A stretch of 19,831 nt of DNA from MGIIb-O2 sp964003245 (GCA_964003245.1 CAXFIU010000025.1:1-19831); one strand, 5' to 3'; positions 13,039-19,831 are shown, numbered from the stretch's first letter. Notes: generated from the letters alone by a model not told the origin. Numbers and translations: made by a program.

Positions 13039-14423
13039 GCATCGTGGAATTTTTCTAAATTGATTATTTCTCCTAGTCTTTTCTCTACATCTTGTTTTAT
13101 CTTAATTAGACCTTCTTCATCATTAGCCTCAGCCCTCATTACAAGAATTGGCTCTGTGTTGCTAGGTCTACAAAGAAACCATCCATCAGGATATCTAACT
13201 CTGACACCATCAACTGTCGATGAATTCATATCAGAGAATATTCTAATTACTGAACTCATTGTTTGTTCTCGATCGAAAGATAATGGCACCTTTGCCTCTC
13301 CTGTTGATGCATAATTCGGTAAATCTTCAAACCAATCCGAGAACGAAGGACCTCCCTCATTAGGAGAAGGCTCTCTTGCAATAATTTCTAACAGTCTAGC
13401 AGTATTATACAATGAATCATCAAATCCAGGCCATCTATCGTTCAAGAAGAAATGTCCAGACATTTCTCCTGCTAAAGGTGAATCAGGATTTTCCTTTAAT
13501 TCTCTTTTCATAAATGAATGACCAGTTCTTACCATTTTTGGAAACCCTCCGGAAGAATAGATTACTTCTTCTAGCGCCATACTACACTTGACGTCGTAGA
13601 AAACAGTTCTTTCAGATTCAGTACCTCCTTCTCTTTCTCCTAATATATCTTTGACAAAAATAGTCATTAATCTGTCAGGATGAATAAATTTACCATTTTC
13701 ATCTACAACTCCTATTCGGTCTCCATCTCCATCCATTCCAATTCCGAATTCGGCATTATTTTCAACTACGGCTTTAGCCAAGTCTTCCATATTTTCTGGC
13801 CTTGTAGGGTCGGGTGGATGATTCGGAAATTTATCGTCCCAATTGCAATGCACTGGAATTAATTCAACTCCTAATTTTTCCATTAATCTGATAGTTAAAG
13901 GGCCAGGAACTGCATTCCCACAATCAATAGCAATTTTCATTTTTCTTTTTGGTATACCTGCATTGGAAACTATAGTTTCTAGATATTGATTTTCAAAATC
14001 TGAAAAATCTTTTACAACACCTTTTCCATCTCTAAACACATTATTATCAAACGTGTTTTTTAATTCCTGTAATTCTTGTCCTGCCATTGGTAATTTGCCG
14101 TTACAAATTTTAAATCCGTTGTATTCTGGAGGATTATGGCTTGCTGTAATTACCACGGCAGCATCCACTGGGAGATCTACAGTTGATCTGTAAAGAACTC
14201 CTGTAGTAGTTACTCCTAAGTCTAATACATCTACTCCAGACGAAGTCAAACCTTTCAAGAAGGCACCGTGTAATTCAGGCCCTGATTCTCTAATGTCGCG
14301 TGCGACTGCAATAGTATTTGCATTAAGATGCGTAGCAAGAGATTTCCCTAACCTTTCTGCAAAATTTGCATCTAATTCGGAATGAGCAAGCCCACGAATA
14401 TCATAAGCTTTGAAAACACTCAT
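13035..14423 (-). CDS. Phosphomannomutase / phosphoglucomutase
   Basis: Alpha-D-phosphohexomutase that interconverts hexose 6- and 1-phosphates, feeding GDP-mannose or UDP-glucose type sugar donors. All four family sites are present: phosphoserine loop TASHNP (Ser95), metal loop DGDGDR (231-236), sugar loop GEMSGH (319-324) and phosphate loop RPSNTEP (419-425). The GEMSGH form is typical of dual PMM/PGM enzymes, so the substrate is not resolved. Start: the ATG at 14423 (MSVFKAYDIRG) is preferred over 14429 because GAGG lies exactly 7 nt before it and only 1 nt before the other. Length is 462 residues. Last gene of the reverse unit HAD-cis-prenyltransferase-NUDIX-RidA-PMM; together with the cis-prenyltransferase it suggests lipid-linked sugar synthesis. 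Confidence 0.93.
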   Translation of the reverse strand: MSVFKAYDIRGLAHSELDANFAERLGKSLATHLNANTIAVARDIRESGPELHGAFLKGLTSSGVDVLDLGVTTTGVLYRSTVDLPVDAAVVITASHNPPEYNGFKICNGKLPMAGQELQELKNTFDNNVFRDGKGVVKDFSDFENQYLETIVSNAGIPKRKMKIAIDCGNAVPGPLTIRLMEKLGVELIPVHCNWDDKFPNHPPDPTRPENMEDLAKAVVENNAEFGIGMDGDGDRIGVVDENGKFIHPDRLMTIFVKDILGEREGGTESERTVFYDVKCSMALEEVIYSSGGFPKMVRTGHSFMKRELKENPDSPLAGEMSGHFFLNDRWPGFDDSLYNTARLLEIIAREPSPNEGGPSFSDWFEDLPNYASTGEAKVPLSFDREQTMSSVIRIFSDMNSSTVDGVRVRYPDGWFLCRPSNTEPILVMRAEANDEEGLIKIKQDVEKRLGEIINLEKFHDA

Positions 14424-14438
14424 TCTCATTCCTCAATT

Positions 14439-14816
14439 CTAATTATTTCCAGACCCTCTAAAGGCCTCGCATATAATTTCTATTAATGCATCACCGGGTA
14501 ATTTACTGACTTCATATGCAGCTCTAGCTGGTGGCATTGATTCTCCTAGCCATTTACCATAAACTTCATTCACATCTGAATAATTTCCTATATCTGTCAG
14601 AAGTATTGTTACCATGACTAGATCATCTCTTGAACTATTTGCTATTTCCAATAAATTGTCAATTTTTCTCAAGGCTTCAGAGGTCTGAGAAATAATATCC
14701 TCTCCTCCTTCGATCCCTATCTGTCCCGCCAACCAAATATGATCTCTTACAGTTATTCCAGGGCTATAAGGTGCCCAAACTTTGCCTCCATTGTCAATCT
14801 TTAACTTGCGAGTCAT
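14439..14816 (-). CDS. RidA family enamine/imine deaminase
   Basis: Small trimeric enzyme of the YjgF/YER057c/UK114 family; RidA members hydrolyse reactive enamine/imine intermediates such as 2-aminoacrylate formed by PLP enzymes. The 125-residue length is normal. Seen: APYSPGITVRDHIWLAGQI in the N-terminal half, the helix TSEALRKIDNLLE, and the family end PPARAAYEVSKLPGDALIEI with the substrate Arg (Arg98) and the Glu of the IEI motif (Glu113). The residues expected for active RidA are thus largely kept. It starts 30 nt after the NUDIX gene and ends 15 nt before the phosphohexomutase start, inside the reverse operon; no clear Shine-Dalgarno. Confidence 0.9.
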   Translation of the reverse strand: MTRKLKIDNGGKVWAPYSPGITVRDHIWLAGQIGIEGGEDIISQTSEALRKIDNLLEIANSSRDDLVMVTILLTDIGNYSDVNEVYGKWLGESMPPARAAYEVSKLPGDALIEIICEAFRGSGNN

Positions 14817-14846
14817 GAAGTTCGCAGGACGTTATTGCTGATATGT

Positions 14847-15299
14847 TTATTCACGAAGTAATTCTATTACTTCCGAGTGGTCTCCAGCAACATTTTCTTG
14901 TGTTAGTTGATTAATTGAAACCCATTTTGCCTCAATTGCATCGTCAGCACCTACTGGTTCGGAGTTACTTTCTACTTCTACCAAGTAAAATAGGCCTACA
15001 CAATGTTTCCTTGGGTCTCTACCTGGTTTTCCCAGTATTGTTAATGCCAGTGGATATCTTCCTACTACTCCAGTTTCTTCTAACAGTTCTCTAACAACTG
15101 CATCCTCTGGATCTTCTCCGTAATCAACAAAACCTCCTGGAAATGCCCACATTCCAGCCCATTCTTTCGGATCTTCTCCTCTTTTTATCATCAATAATTC
15201 TAGGCCCTCTTTTCCTTCTCTTGTCGCAACTGCGTCTACTGTGACAGAAGGATTTTGATAGTCATCTCTTCCACATTTTTCACACCTATTAGCTACCAA
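14847..15299 (-). CDS. NUDIX hydrolase (ADP-ribose pyrophosphatase-like)
   Basis: Hydrolyses a nucleoside diphosphate linked to another group; substrate not determined. The complete Nudix box G-x5-E-x7-RE-x2-EE-xG is at about 56-78 (FVDYGEDPEDAVVRELLEE). The N-terminus has a short CxxC element (RCEKCGRDDYQNPS) followed by the first strands VTVDAVA, as in the COG1051-type stand-alone enzymes. Length 150. Start is a TTG at 15297-15299, supported by AGGAGG (15307-15312 region) 7 nt upstream; no ATG lies nearby in frame. The start overlaps the cis-prenyltransferase end by 11 nt, and the Shine-Dalgarno is read in that gene as the Arg run near its C-terminus, which implies translational coupling. 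Confidence 0.9.
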   Translation of the reverse strand: MVANRCEKCGRDDYQNPSVTVDAVATREGKEGLELLMIKRGEDPKEWAGMWAFPGGFVDYGEDPEDAVVRELLEETGVVGRYPLALTILGKPGRDPRKHCVGLFYLVEVESNSEPVGADDAIEAKWVSINQLTQENVAGDHSEVIELLRE

Positions 15300-16170
15300 A
15301 TCTTCTCCTCCTGTTTTGATATGACTCTATTGCTTCATACAGATCTTTCTTGTGAAAAGATGGCCAATGAACGTCTGTGAAATGTAATTCTGAATATGCA
15401 ATTTGCCATAACAAGAAATTTGAAATTCTTTCTTCTCCACTAGTTCTGATTACCAAATCAGGGTCGGGTATATCTGAAGAATAAAGATTATTAGAAATTT
15501 TATTTGTATCTATTTCTTCTAACTTAATTGCACCAGATGCATATTCCTGAGAAACTTTGCGAACCGCATCAACAATTTCCTCTCTTCCTCCATATGCTAA
15601 GCATACTGTGAATAAAAAATCAGAATAATCGGCAGTTTTCTCTTCAACATTTCTAATTGCCTCTCTTATATTTTCAGGCAACATCTCTAACCTCCCAACA
15701 GCTTTTACTTTCACTTTTTTAGCATGAATTTTCGGGTCTTCTGCCATTTCATTCAATCCATTGTAATATAGATTATACAATGCATCAAGCTCTTCTTGAC
15801 TTCTTTCTTTAATATTCTCAGTTGAAAGTGCATATACGGAGAGATAAGGAATTCCTAAATCTAGAATCCAATCCATAACTTGCTTAAGTTTCTCTTTCCC
15901 CTTTTTATGACCTATATTGGTTTCAATTTTTGTATCCCAAGCAAATCTTCTATTTCCGTCCATTATTATGGATACATGTTTTGGCATCGTTCCTTCCTTT
16001 ATTCTATCTTTGAGCCTATTCGCTCTTATTCTATCAGTTCTAGAAACAAAACTCCAGGCTATGCTTGAACTTGCAATTGTTTTAGCTGGAATTGAAATAA
16101 TTCTAAATTTAAGGAGCCATTTAGCTAGAGAGTCGATACGACGACCGGCGGCTCTGCGTATACGACCCAT
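15289..16170 (-). CDS. uppS: cis-Prenyltransferase (polyprenyl diphosphate synthase, UppS/Dhdds family)
   Basis: Elongates a short allylic diphosphate with isopentenyl diphosphate in Z-configuration; in archaea it makes the C50-60 carrier of N-glycosylation. Motifs: HVSIIMDGNRRFA with catalytic Asp71, GHKKG, LSVYALSTEN, CLAYGGREEI, DLVIRTSGEERISNFLLWQ and SELHFTDVHWP. From the ATG at 16170 it has 293 residues. The first ~62 form a basic, partly hydrophobic extension before the catalytic core, which normally begins within 10-30 residues. A TTG at 16233 would add 21 more residues and overlap the HAD gene by 14 nt; the ATG is preferred because it begins in a GC-rich patch like other starts here, though no Shine-Dalgarno is seen. 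Second gene of the reverse operon, after a HAD phosphatase. Confidence 0.92.
   Translation of the reverse strand: MGRIRRAAGRRIDSLAKWLLKFRIISIPAKTIASSSIAWSFVSRTDRIRANRLKDRIKEGTMPKHVSIIMDGNRRFAWDTKIETNIGHKKGKEKLKQVMDWILDLGIPYLSVYALSTENIKERSQEELDALYNLYYNGLNEMAEDPKIHAKKVKVKAVGRLEMLPENIREAIRNVEEKTADYSDFLFTVCLAYGGREEIVDAVRKVSQEYASGAIKLEEIDTNKISNNLYSSDIPDPDLVIRTSGEERISNFLLWQIAYSELHFTDVHWPSFHKKDLYEAIESYQNRRRRFGS
15307..15312 (-). promoter_or_regulatory. Strong Shine-Dalgarno fixing the TTG start of the NUDIX gene
   Basis: Reverse-strand AGGAGG, 7 nt before the TTG at 15297-15299. It lies inside the cis-prenyltransferase frame, where it encodes consecutive Arg residues. Confidence 0.7.
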
Positions 16171-16219
16171 GTAACTGCGAAAATACTCTGTGTCTAATAG
16201 TAGTTGGATTGAGGATTCC

Positions 16220-16762
16220 TCATTCAAATACAATATCTGCCTTATTATTTACCTTCTCTAAAAGATTATTTTCTGGATTTACAACTATAATTTGCCCCGA
16301 ATGTTCCCAAACAGGTAAGTCATGATGACTATTTCCTGCATATCCAAATTTCATATCACCATATCTCGCAATTAGTGCCTCAGCCTTCTTTTTACCACGA
16401 AGATTGTGTTGAGCATTTGATGCCATTACATCGGAGAATAGACCAACATGAGCAGCAACTTGTTCTGCTACAATCCTATCTGAAGCGGTAGCCAAAATTA
16501 GAGTTCTGCCACGTGCATGTTCTCCTGTTAACCAATCTAGGAAGGCGCTATGATATTCTAGTTCAGCAGGATCAAATACTAACTTTCTTGCTAAATCTCT
16601 TTTCCATTGAGCTCTTTTGTTTGTCAACTCTTTTGTTAGAACTCCAAATATCATCCATGGTCTCCTTAATAGTACTCTTTTGATACTGATATAACTCATA
16701 TCAGTTAAAATTAGCGTGCCATCCATGTCAACGGCTAGCGGCATGTCCGATATCTCGCCCAT
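16220..16762 (-). CDS. HAD phosphatase resembling the N-domain of HAD-UbiA fusion proteins
   Basis: HAD-superfamily phosphatase of 180 residues. Motif I is VDMDGTL (Asp12 nucleophile, Asp14 acid/base), motif II LATAS (91-94), motif III the Lys in LRGKKKAEAL, and motif IV GYAGNSHHDLPVW with the acidic Asp148. The spacing, the cap with LLRRPW...W.(K)RDLAR, the phrase DPAELEYHSAFLDWL and the end NPENNLLEKV closely resemble the HAD domain fused to UbiA-like polyprenyl-phosphate phosphoribosyltransferases in bacteria. Here it stands alone. It heads the operon with the cis-prenyltransferase, so a phosphatase on a polyprenyl-phosphate sugar phosphate is a reasonable guess. Start ATG at 16762; the ATG at 16744 is possible. 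A TATA-like TTGATATGG lies about 26 nt upstream. Confidence 0.85.
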   Translation of the reverse strand: MGEISDMPLAVDMDGTLILTDMSYISIKRVLLRRPWMIFGVLTKELTNKRAQWKRDLARKLVFDPAELEYHSAFLDWLTGEHARGRTLILATASDRIVAEQVAAHVGLFSDVMASNAQHNLRGKKKAEALIARYGDMKFGYAGNSHHDLPVWEHSGQIIVVNPENNLLEKVNNKADIVFE

Positions 16763-16849
16763 GTTGCTGCCTTAACCGACACCATATCAAAGATTCCCTG
16801 ACCGATTGCATGAAGTAAACAACTCCCTCGTAGGCGTCGGGTAACTAGT

Positions 16850-18127
16850 ATGACCGAGGATAAGATTGCTTGGAAACCTGCGGCAATGACAAGGATTAAC
16901 TCCGAAGATGAAGCACCCATGGGATTCCAGAGGCTTGTTTTTGTAGGCATAGGAATGAAATCAGAAATGTTTGAACCTAATGACCCGAATAATTGGAAAG
17001 ACACAATCTTAGGACTAAAATCATGGGGGGAAATCCCATCAGATGAATCACTGGTTGAAGAAATAATTCATTCCGAACGAGGAATCAATCTGAAATTAAA
17101 AGATAATGAAGAGTACTGGCTAGCAGAATTTTATCCATGGGGTACAGATGGTAGATTAAGGGCAAGAATTAGTTTAGCTACCGAAAAGAGCGATGTTCCA
17201 TTAGGTGGTTTTTCATGGAATGATATTGATTTCATTACTCTAAGAAAATGGAATAACTCTACTATTGATGTCAAATCAAAGTTGATTTCAGCTATAAATT
17301 CTAATGATTTACAAACTTCAAAAGAAATAGTATTCAAATCTGCAGCAGCAATTGGGAAATTCCATAAATCCGCGGAAAATGCTAGAATTACTCCTCGAGA
17401 TTCAAGAAAATGGAATAAGAGAGTTGAGAAACTTGAGGCTCTATTACGTGCAAATACAATTTGGCGGGCTCCTCATACAAAAGATACAGTCTGTATTATC
17501 AGCATTGGAGACATTAGATTCTCAGATATGATTGATGAATCCGATGAAGAATATGGTATTTATTTCAACAGACCTCGATTATCTGATAGTATTGCCAAAC
17601 CAGATTGTGAGTTTCCAGCAATGAGAGATTTTTCTTCATTACTTCATGACCTTAATCGGATATACTACTCATGTGATTCGAAACTTTCAATCATAGAATT
17701 ACGAGAATCAATGATTGAAGGATGGAGATCAACTGCTCCCGAGAAATGGGTATCTGAGAAATCTTTCTACACTCCGAGAGGAGGTGTCTTCTTCTGGGAA
17801 TATGAGCAATGTTTACTTGATGTAATTGAAGCAGTTTCACACCAGTCTGGAAAGCCAGAACCAGCAGTTTCAATGCTTAGAGAAGTTCCAGGAATTCAGA
17901 GAACAATGTTTAATCATCGAATTGTTGCAGCACTTTCTTTCATGACGGGCTTCTTCTCTGGAAACGGATTTTATCAGTATATTATCGGAAAATCAGAGGA
18001 TATTGTAGTTCCACTAATCTTACTTCCATTAACTATTGGACTTTATTATACATACAGAAGATTGGCCCCATCTCCAGCTATATCTATTCTAAGAGTCTGG
18101 AACGAGAAAACAGATTCTGTTTCTTAG
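16850..18127 (+). CDS. Unrecognised protein with possible degenerate kinase-like core and two C-terminal TM helices
   Basis: I do not recognise this 425-residue protein. It has no signal peptide. Two hydrophobic segments close the chain (about 356-376 and 385-403), leaving a basic/polar tail of about 22 residues. The soluble part has an N-terminal beta-rich region (30-115). Then come features that echo aminoglycoside-phosphotransferase-like kinases: IGKFHKSAE (168-176, like lA.lH), ISIGDIRFSDM (217-227, in the place of HGDxxxxN), and MRDFSSLLHDL (258-268, like the DLA helix), then a helix ending EGWRSTAP. The catalytic His and Asn are replaced, so activity is doubtful. It is divergent from the HAD/cis-prenyltransferase operon across an 87-nt GC-rich gap, and its stop overlaps that of gpmA by 4 nt. 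Function is unknown. Confidence 0.8.
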   Translation: MTEDKIAWKPAAMTRINSEDEAPMGFQRLVFVGIGMKSEMFEPNDPNNWKDTILGLKSWGEIPSDESLVEEIIHSERGINLKLKDNEEYWLAEFYPWGTDGRLRARISLATEKSDVPLGGFSWNDIDFITLRKWNNSTIDVKSKLISAINSNDLQTSKEIVFKSAAAIGKFHKSAENARITPRDSRKWNKRVEKLEALLRANTIWRAPHTKDTVCIISIGDIRFSDMIDESDEEYGIYFNRPRLSDSIAKPDCEFPAMRDFSSLLHDLNRIYYSCDSKLSIIELRESMIEGWRSTAPEKWVSEKSFYTPRGGVFFWEYEQCLLDVIEAVSHQSGKPEPAVSMLREVPGIQRTMFNHRIVAALSFMTGFFSGNGFYQYIIGKSEDIVVPLILLPLTIGLYYTYRRLAPSPAISILRVWNEKTDSVS

Positions 18128-18726
18128 TTATTGACTCTTGTAAAGATGTCATTTTCAAATACATATGTTCTTGGAACACCAGTTTGAATCTCTAATTTTA
18201 CCACATCTTCTTTCGAAATATTTTCAATAAACATTACAATTGATCTTAATGAATTACCATGTGCTGCAACTAGTACATTTTTTCCATTTTTAAGATCTCC
18301 AATTATATTTTCTTTGAAGTAAGGTAAAGTTCTTTCAGCGTTCATTTTTAGGCTTTCTCCATCAGGTGGAGGTACATCAAAAGAGCGCCTCCAGATATGA
18401 ACTTGCTCTGCCCCATATTTTTCAGCAGTTTCTTTTTTGTTGAGCCCTTGTAATGAACCGTAGTGTCTTTCGTTTAGCCTCTTATCTTTGTGAACAGGAA
18501 TCCCTTTCGATTTCTTATTATTCTCGATAATTATCTCGGCTGTTTTTTGAGCTCTTATTAGAGCACTAGTATGAACAACATCGAATTCCACATCTTCTAA
18601 TTTTTTTCCAGCATTTTCTGCTTCTTTGATGCCCTTCTCAGAGAGTCCAATATCAGTCCATCCAGTAAATTTATTTTCTGCATTCCAAAGTGACTGCCCA
18701 TGTCTGATAAGTACAAGAGTTACCAA
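18124..18726 (-). CDS. gpmA: 2,3-bisphosphoglycerate-dependent phosphoglycerate mutase
   Basis: Interconverts 3- and 2-phosphoglycerate through a phosphohistidine. The phosphatase/mutase signature LIRHGQSLWN gives His9, followed by NKFTGWTDIGLSEKG, the mutase-specific TSALIRAQKTAE, LNERHYGSLQG with the acid Glu86, WRRSFDVPPPDGESL, and the second catalytic His156 in AAHGNSLR. Length 200, shorter at the C-terminus than E. coli GpmA (about 250), as in other short dPGMs. Start is a TTG at 18724-18726 with GAGG (18734-18737) 7 nt upstream that overlaps the mscS stop. It works next to PGK in lower glycolysis, although pgk is 6 kb away on the other strand. dPGM is less usual in archaea than the cofactor-independent enzyme. 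Confidence 0.93.
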   Translation of the reverse strand: MVTLVLIRHGQSLWNAENKFTGWTDIGLSEKGIKEAENAGKKLEDVEFDVVHTSALIRAQKTAEIIIENNKKSKGIPVHKDKRLNERHYGSLQGLNKKETAEKYGAEQVHIWRRSFDVPPPDGESLKMNAERTLPYFKENIIGDLKNGKNVLVAAHGNSLRSIVMFIENISKEDVVKLEIQTGVPRTYVFENDIFTRVNN

Positions 18727-18733
18727 AGTCTCG

Positions 18734-18737
18734 CCTC
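18734..18737 (-). promoter_or_regulatory. Shine-Dalgarno coupling mscS and gpmA
   Basis: GAGG on the reverse strand, 7 nt before the gpmA TTG and overlapping the mscS TGA, which supports the non-ATG start and translational coupling. Confidence 0.55.
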
Positions 18738-19812
18738 ACTTGTTGTTTCTCATTCTTGGCTCAAAGAAAATCAAACTCAGTTTTTCAGCACTTTCACGTG
18801 CCATCATCAAAATATCCTCATTCAATTCTCTTTGTGTTGATGCAGATGAAACGCAGTAGAAGTTTCCAGCTACTACAACCATCGCAGTTCCAAACGCTTG
18901 TACTCTGACCCAGGAATCTTCTTCCTTAATCGATCTAGCATCTTCATTCACTTTGTTTAGCAGAACTTCACAAAATTCCTTCAAATGTGCTGGATTACTA
19001 TCCTCTTCGAATTCAAACTTTGGAGTTATTCTTCTGAATCTTCTTTTACTAAAATTCTCTACTGGTGAGTTCACCATGTTAGAATTAGGTACAGTAATCA
19101 TTGTATCGGCAGAGGTTCTTATCAACGTAGTTCTAAGTCCAATATTAACTACTTCTCCTTCCACTCCATCAACTATAATCCAGTCGCCAACATTGAATGG
19201 TTGATCTACAAGGATTGAGACTGCTCCGAAAATATTTGAGACAGAATCTTTAGCAGCAAGGGCTAACGCCAAACCAGTAATTCCTAGCCCCGCAATTAGT
19301 CCATTCAAATCAACTCCTGCATATCCTGCAATGACGAATGCACCGATTACAACAACTGCGACTCTACCAACTGATTCTGCTACACTAGCCAATGAACGTC
19401 TTGAAGCAATATCATCATCTCCTTCAACAACAATAAATGCATCCAAATAATCAACTAATCTATAGGCTGCAATTAGCATCAATATTATGAATCCAGTAAA
19501 AACAACTTCGTTAAGACTGGATATCAAATTTTGATTCCAAACTGGATCGCAATTTCTAGCAATATAATCTATGGCTTGTGTGAAGAATAGAGTTCCAACC
19601 ATCCATCCTAGTGATGCTGGAGCAAACAGTGTTTTACCATCAATCCTTTCAGTCTTAGAAAAGAGATTCATCAATGCTGGAAATATAAATCTTCTAGCGA
19701 GTACTCCCAAACCAATAGAAAGGCCAATTATGGCTAAGAAAATTATTAGTGTTCCTTGTGAGAATCCTTCGAAAATCTCGTCTCCATCCATGAAGTCAGT
19801 CAGTATTTCCAT
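18736..19812 (-). CDS. mscS: MscS-family mechanosensitive ion channel
   Basis: Membrane channel that opens under tension to release solutes in osmotic downshock. Length is 358 residues from the ATG at 19812. An in-frame TTG at 19827 is rejected because a strong GAGGGGGG (19818-19825) sits 5 nt before the ATG. Hydrophobic segments lie near 20-40, 64-82, 104-128 and 148-166. The pore helix is LIAGLGITGLALALAAKDSVSNIFG (about 172-196, with the Gly/Ala packing of TM3). The beta domain follows: PFNVGDWIIVDGVEGEV, LRTTLIRTSADTMITVPNS, SPVENFS. The cytoplasmic alpha/beta end closes with IFFEPR. It has more N-terminal TM segments than E. coli MscS. It probably forms a two-gene unit with gpmA, 9 nt downstream. 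Confidence 0.93.
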   Translation of the reverse strand: MEILTDFMDGDEIFEGFSQGTLIIFLAIIGLSIGLGVLARRFIFPALMNLFSKTERIDGKTLFAPASLGWMVGTLFFTQAIDYIARNCDPVWNQNLISSLNEVVFTGFIILMLIAAYRLVDYLDAFIVVEGDDDIASRRSLASVAESVGRVAVVVIGAFVIAGYAGVDLNGLIAGLGITGLALALAAKDSVSNIFGAVSILVDQPFNVGDWIIVDGVEGEVVNIGLRTTLIRTSADTMITVPNSNMVNSPVENFSKRRFRRITPKFEFEEDSNPAHLKEFCEVLLNKVNEDARSIKEEDSWVRVQAFGTAMVVVAGNFYCVSSASTQRELNEDILMMARESAEKLSLIFFEPRMRNNK

Positions 19813-19817
19813 ATTTG

Positions 19818-19825
19818 CCCCCCTC
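19818..19825 (-). promoter_or_regulatory. Purine-rich ribosome-binding site of mscS
   Basis: Reverse-strand GAGGGGGG, 5 nt before the ATG at 19812. It decides this start over the TTG at 19827, which it overlaps at its distal end. Confidence 0.6.
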
Positions 19826-19831
19826 AACTGC

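Noticed and set aside
18626..19204. Forward frames opposite gpmA and mscS
   Set aside because: Antisense to conserved mutase and channel motifs, with no recognisable features of their own.

Overview
The window (AT-rich, roughly one third G+C by eye) is archaeal chromosome. Ribosomal protein eL21, RNA polymerase subunit Rpo4, DUF655, Dim1/KsgA and Pus10 are archaeal-type genes, and the run eL21-rpo4-DUF655-ksgA is a classic archaeal cluster. Mixed in are bacterial-looking or accessory genes: CrtI/CrtB carotenoid enzymes, DUF971, a plant-type 2Fe-2S ferredoxin, RidA, a 2,3-BPG-dependent phosphoglycerate mutase, DUF3147 and a lipobox lipoprotein. This mixture fits surface-ocean Euryarchaeota of Marine Group II (Ca. 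Poseidoniales) or relatives. That placement is inferred from gene content, not from a search. No rRNA, tRNA, CRISPR array, insertion sequence or gene-free stretch over 300 bases was seen.

Region 1 (1-3192) is a carotenoid locus. The 3' part of crtI, a thioredoxin-like lipoprotein gene and an ABA4-like membrane protein gene run as one forward unit and converge on crtB. Region 2 (3298-8611) is forward: DUF971, Pus10, then eL21-rpo4-DUF655-ksgA, followed by an unrecognised protein with a helix-hairpin-helix-like end, a coiled coil and a zinc ribbon. This is translation, transcription and RNA modification. Region 3 (8673-9431) holds a 2Fe-2S ferredoxin, a 50-residue one-TM protein and a convergent MIP18-like gene.

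Region 4 (9462-13038) has an M24 peptidase divergent from phosphoglycerate kinase, with a 17-bp perfect inverted repeat around the peptidase start, then two small polytopic membrane proteins. Region 5 (13035-16762, reverse) runs HAD phosphatase, cis-prenyltransferase, NUDIX, RidA, phosphohexomutase. The HAD resembles the phosphatase domain fused to UbiA-type prenyltransferases. Together with the cis-prenyltransferase and hexose-phosphate mutase it suggests polyprenyl-phosphate and sugar supply for surface glycosylation (inference). Divergent from it is an unrecognised 425-residue protein with a possible degenerate kinase-like core and two C-terminal TM segments. Region 6 (18124-19812, reverse) is mscS-gpmA.

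The genome is very compact: convergent genes overlap by their stop codons, and several genes inside operons share a GAGG or AAGG Shine-Dalgarno exactly 7 nt from the start, including two TTG starts. Several transcription-unit starts lack such a site, and some of those lie in locally GC-rich patches. The candidates most worth pursuing are the pseudokinase-like protein, the HAD/cis-prenyltransferase pair, the zinc-ribbon protein after ksgA, the ABA4-like gene in the carotenoid locus and the 17-bp inverted repeat.
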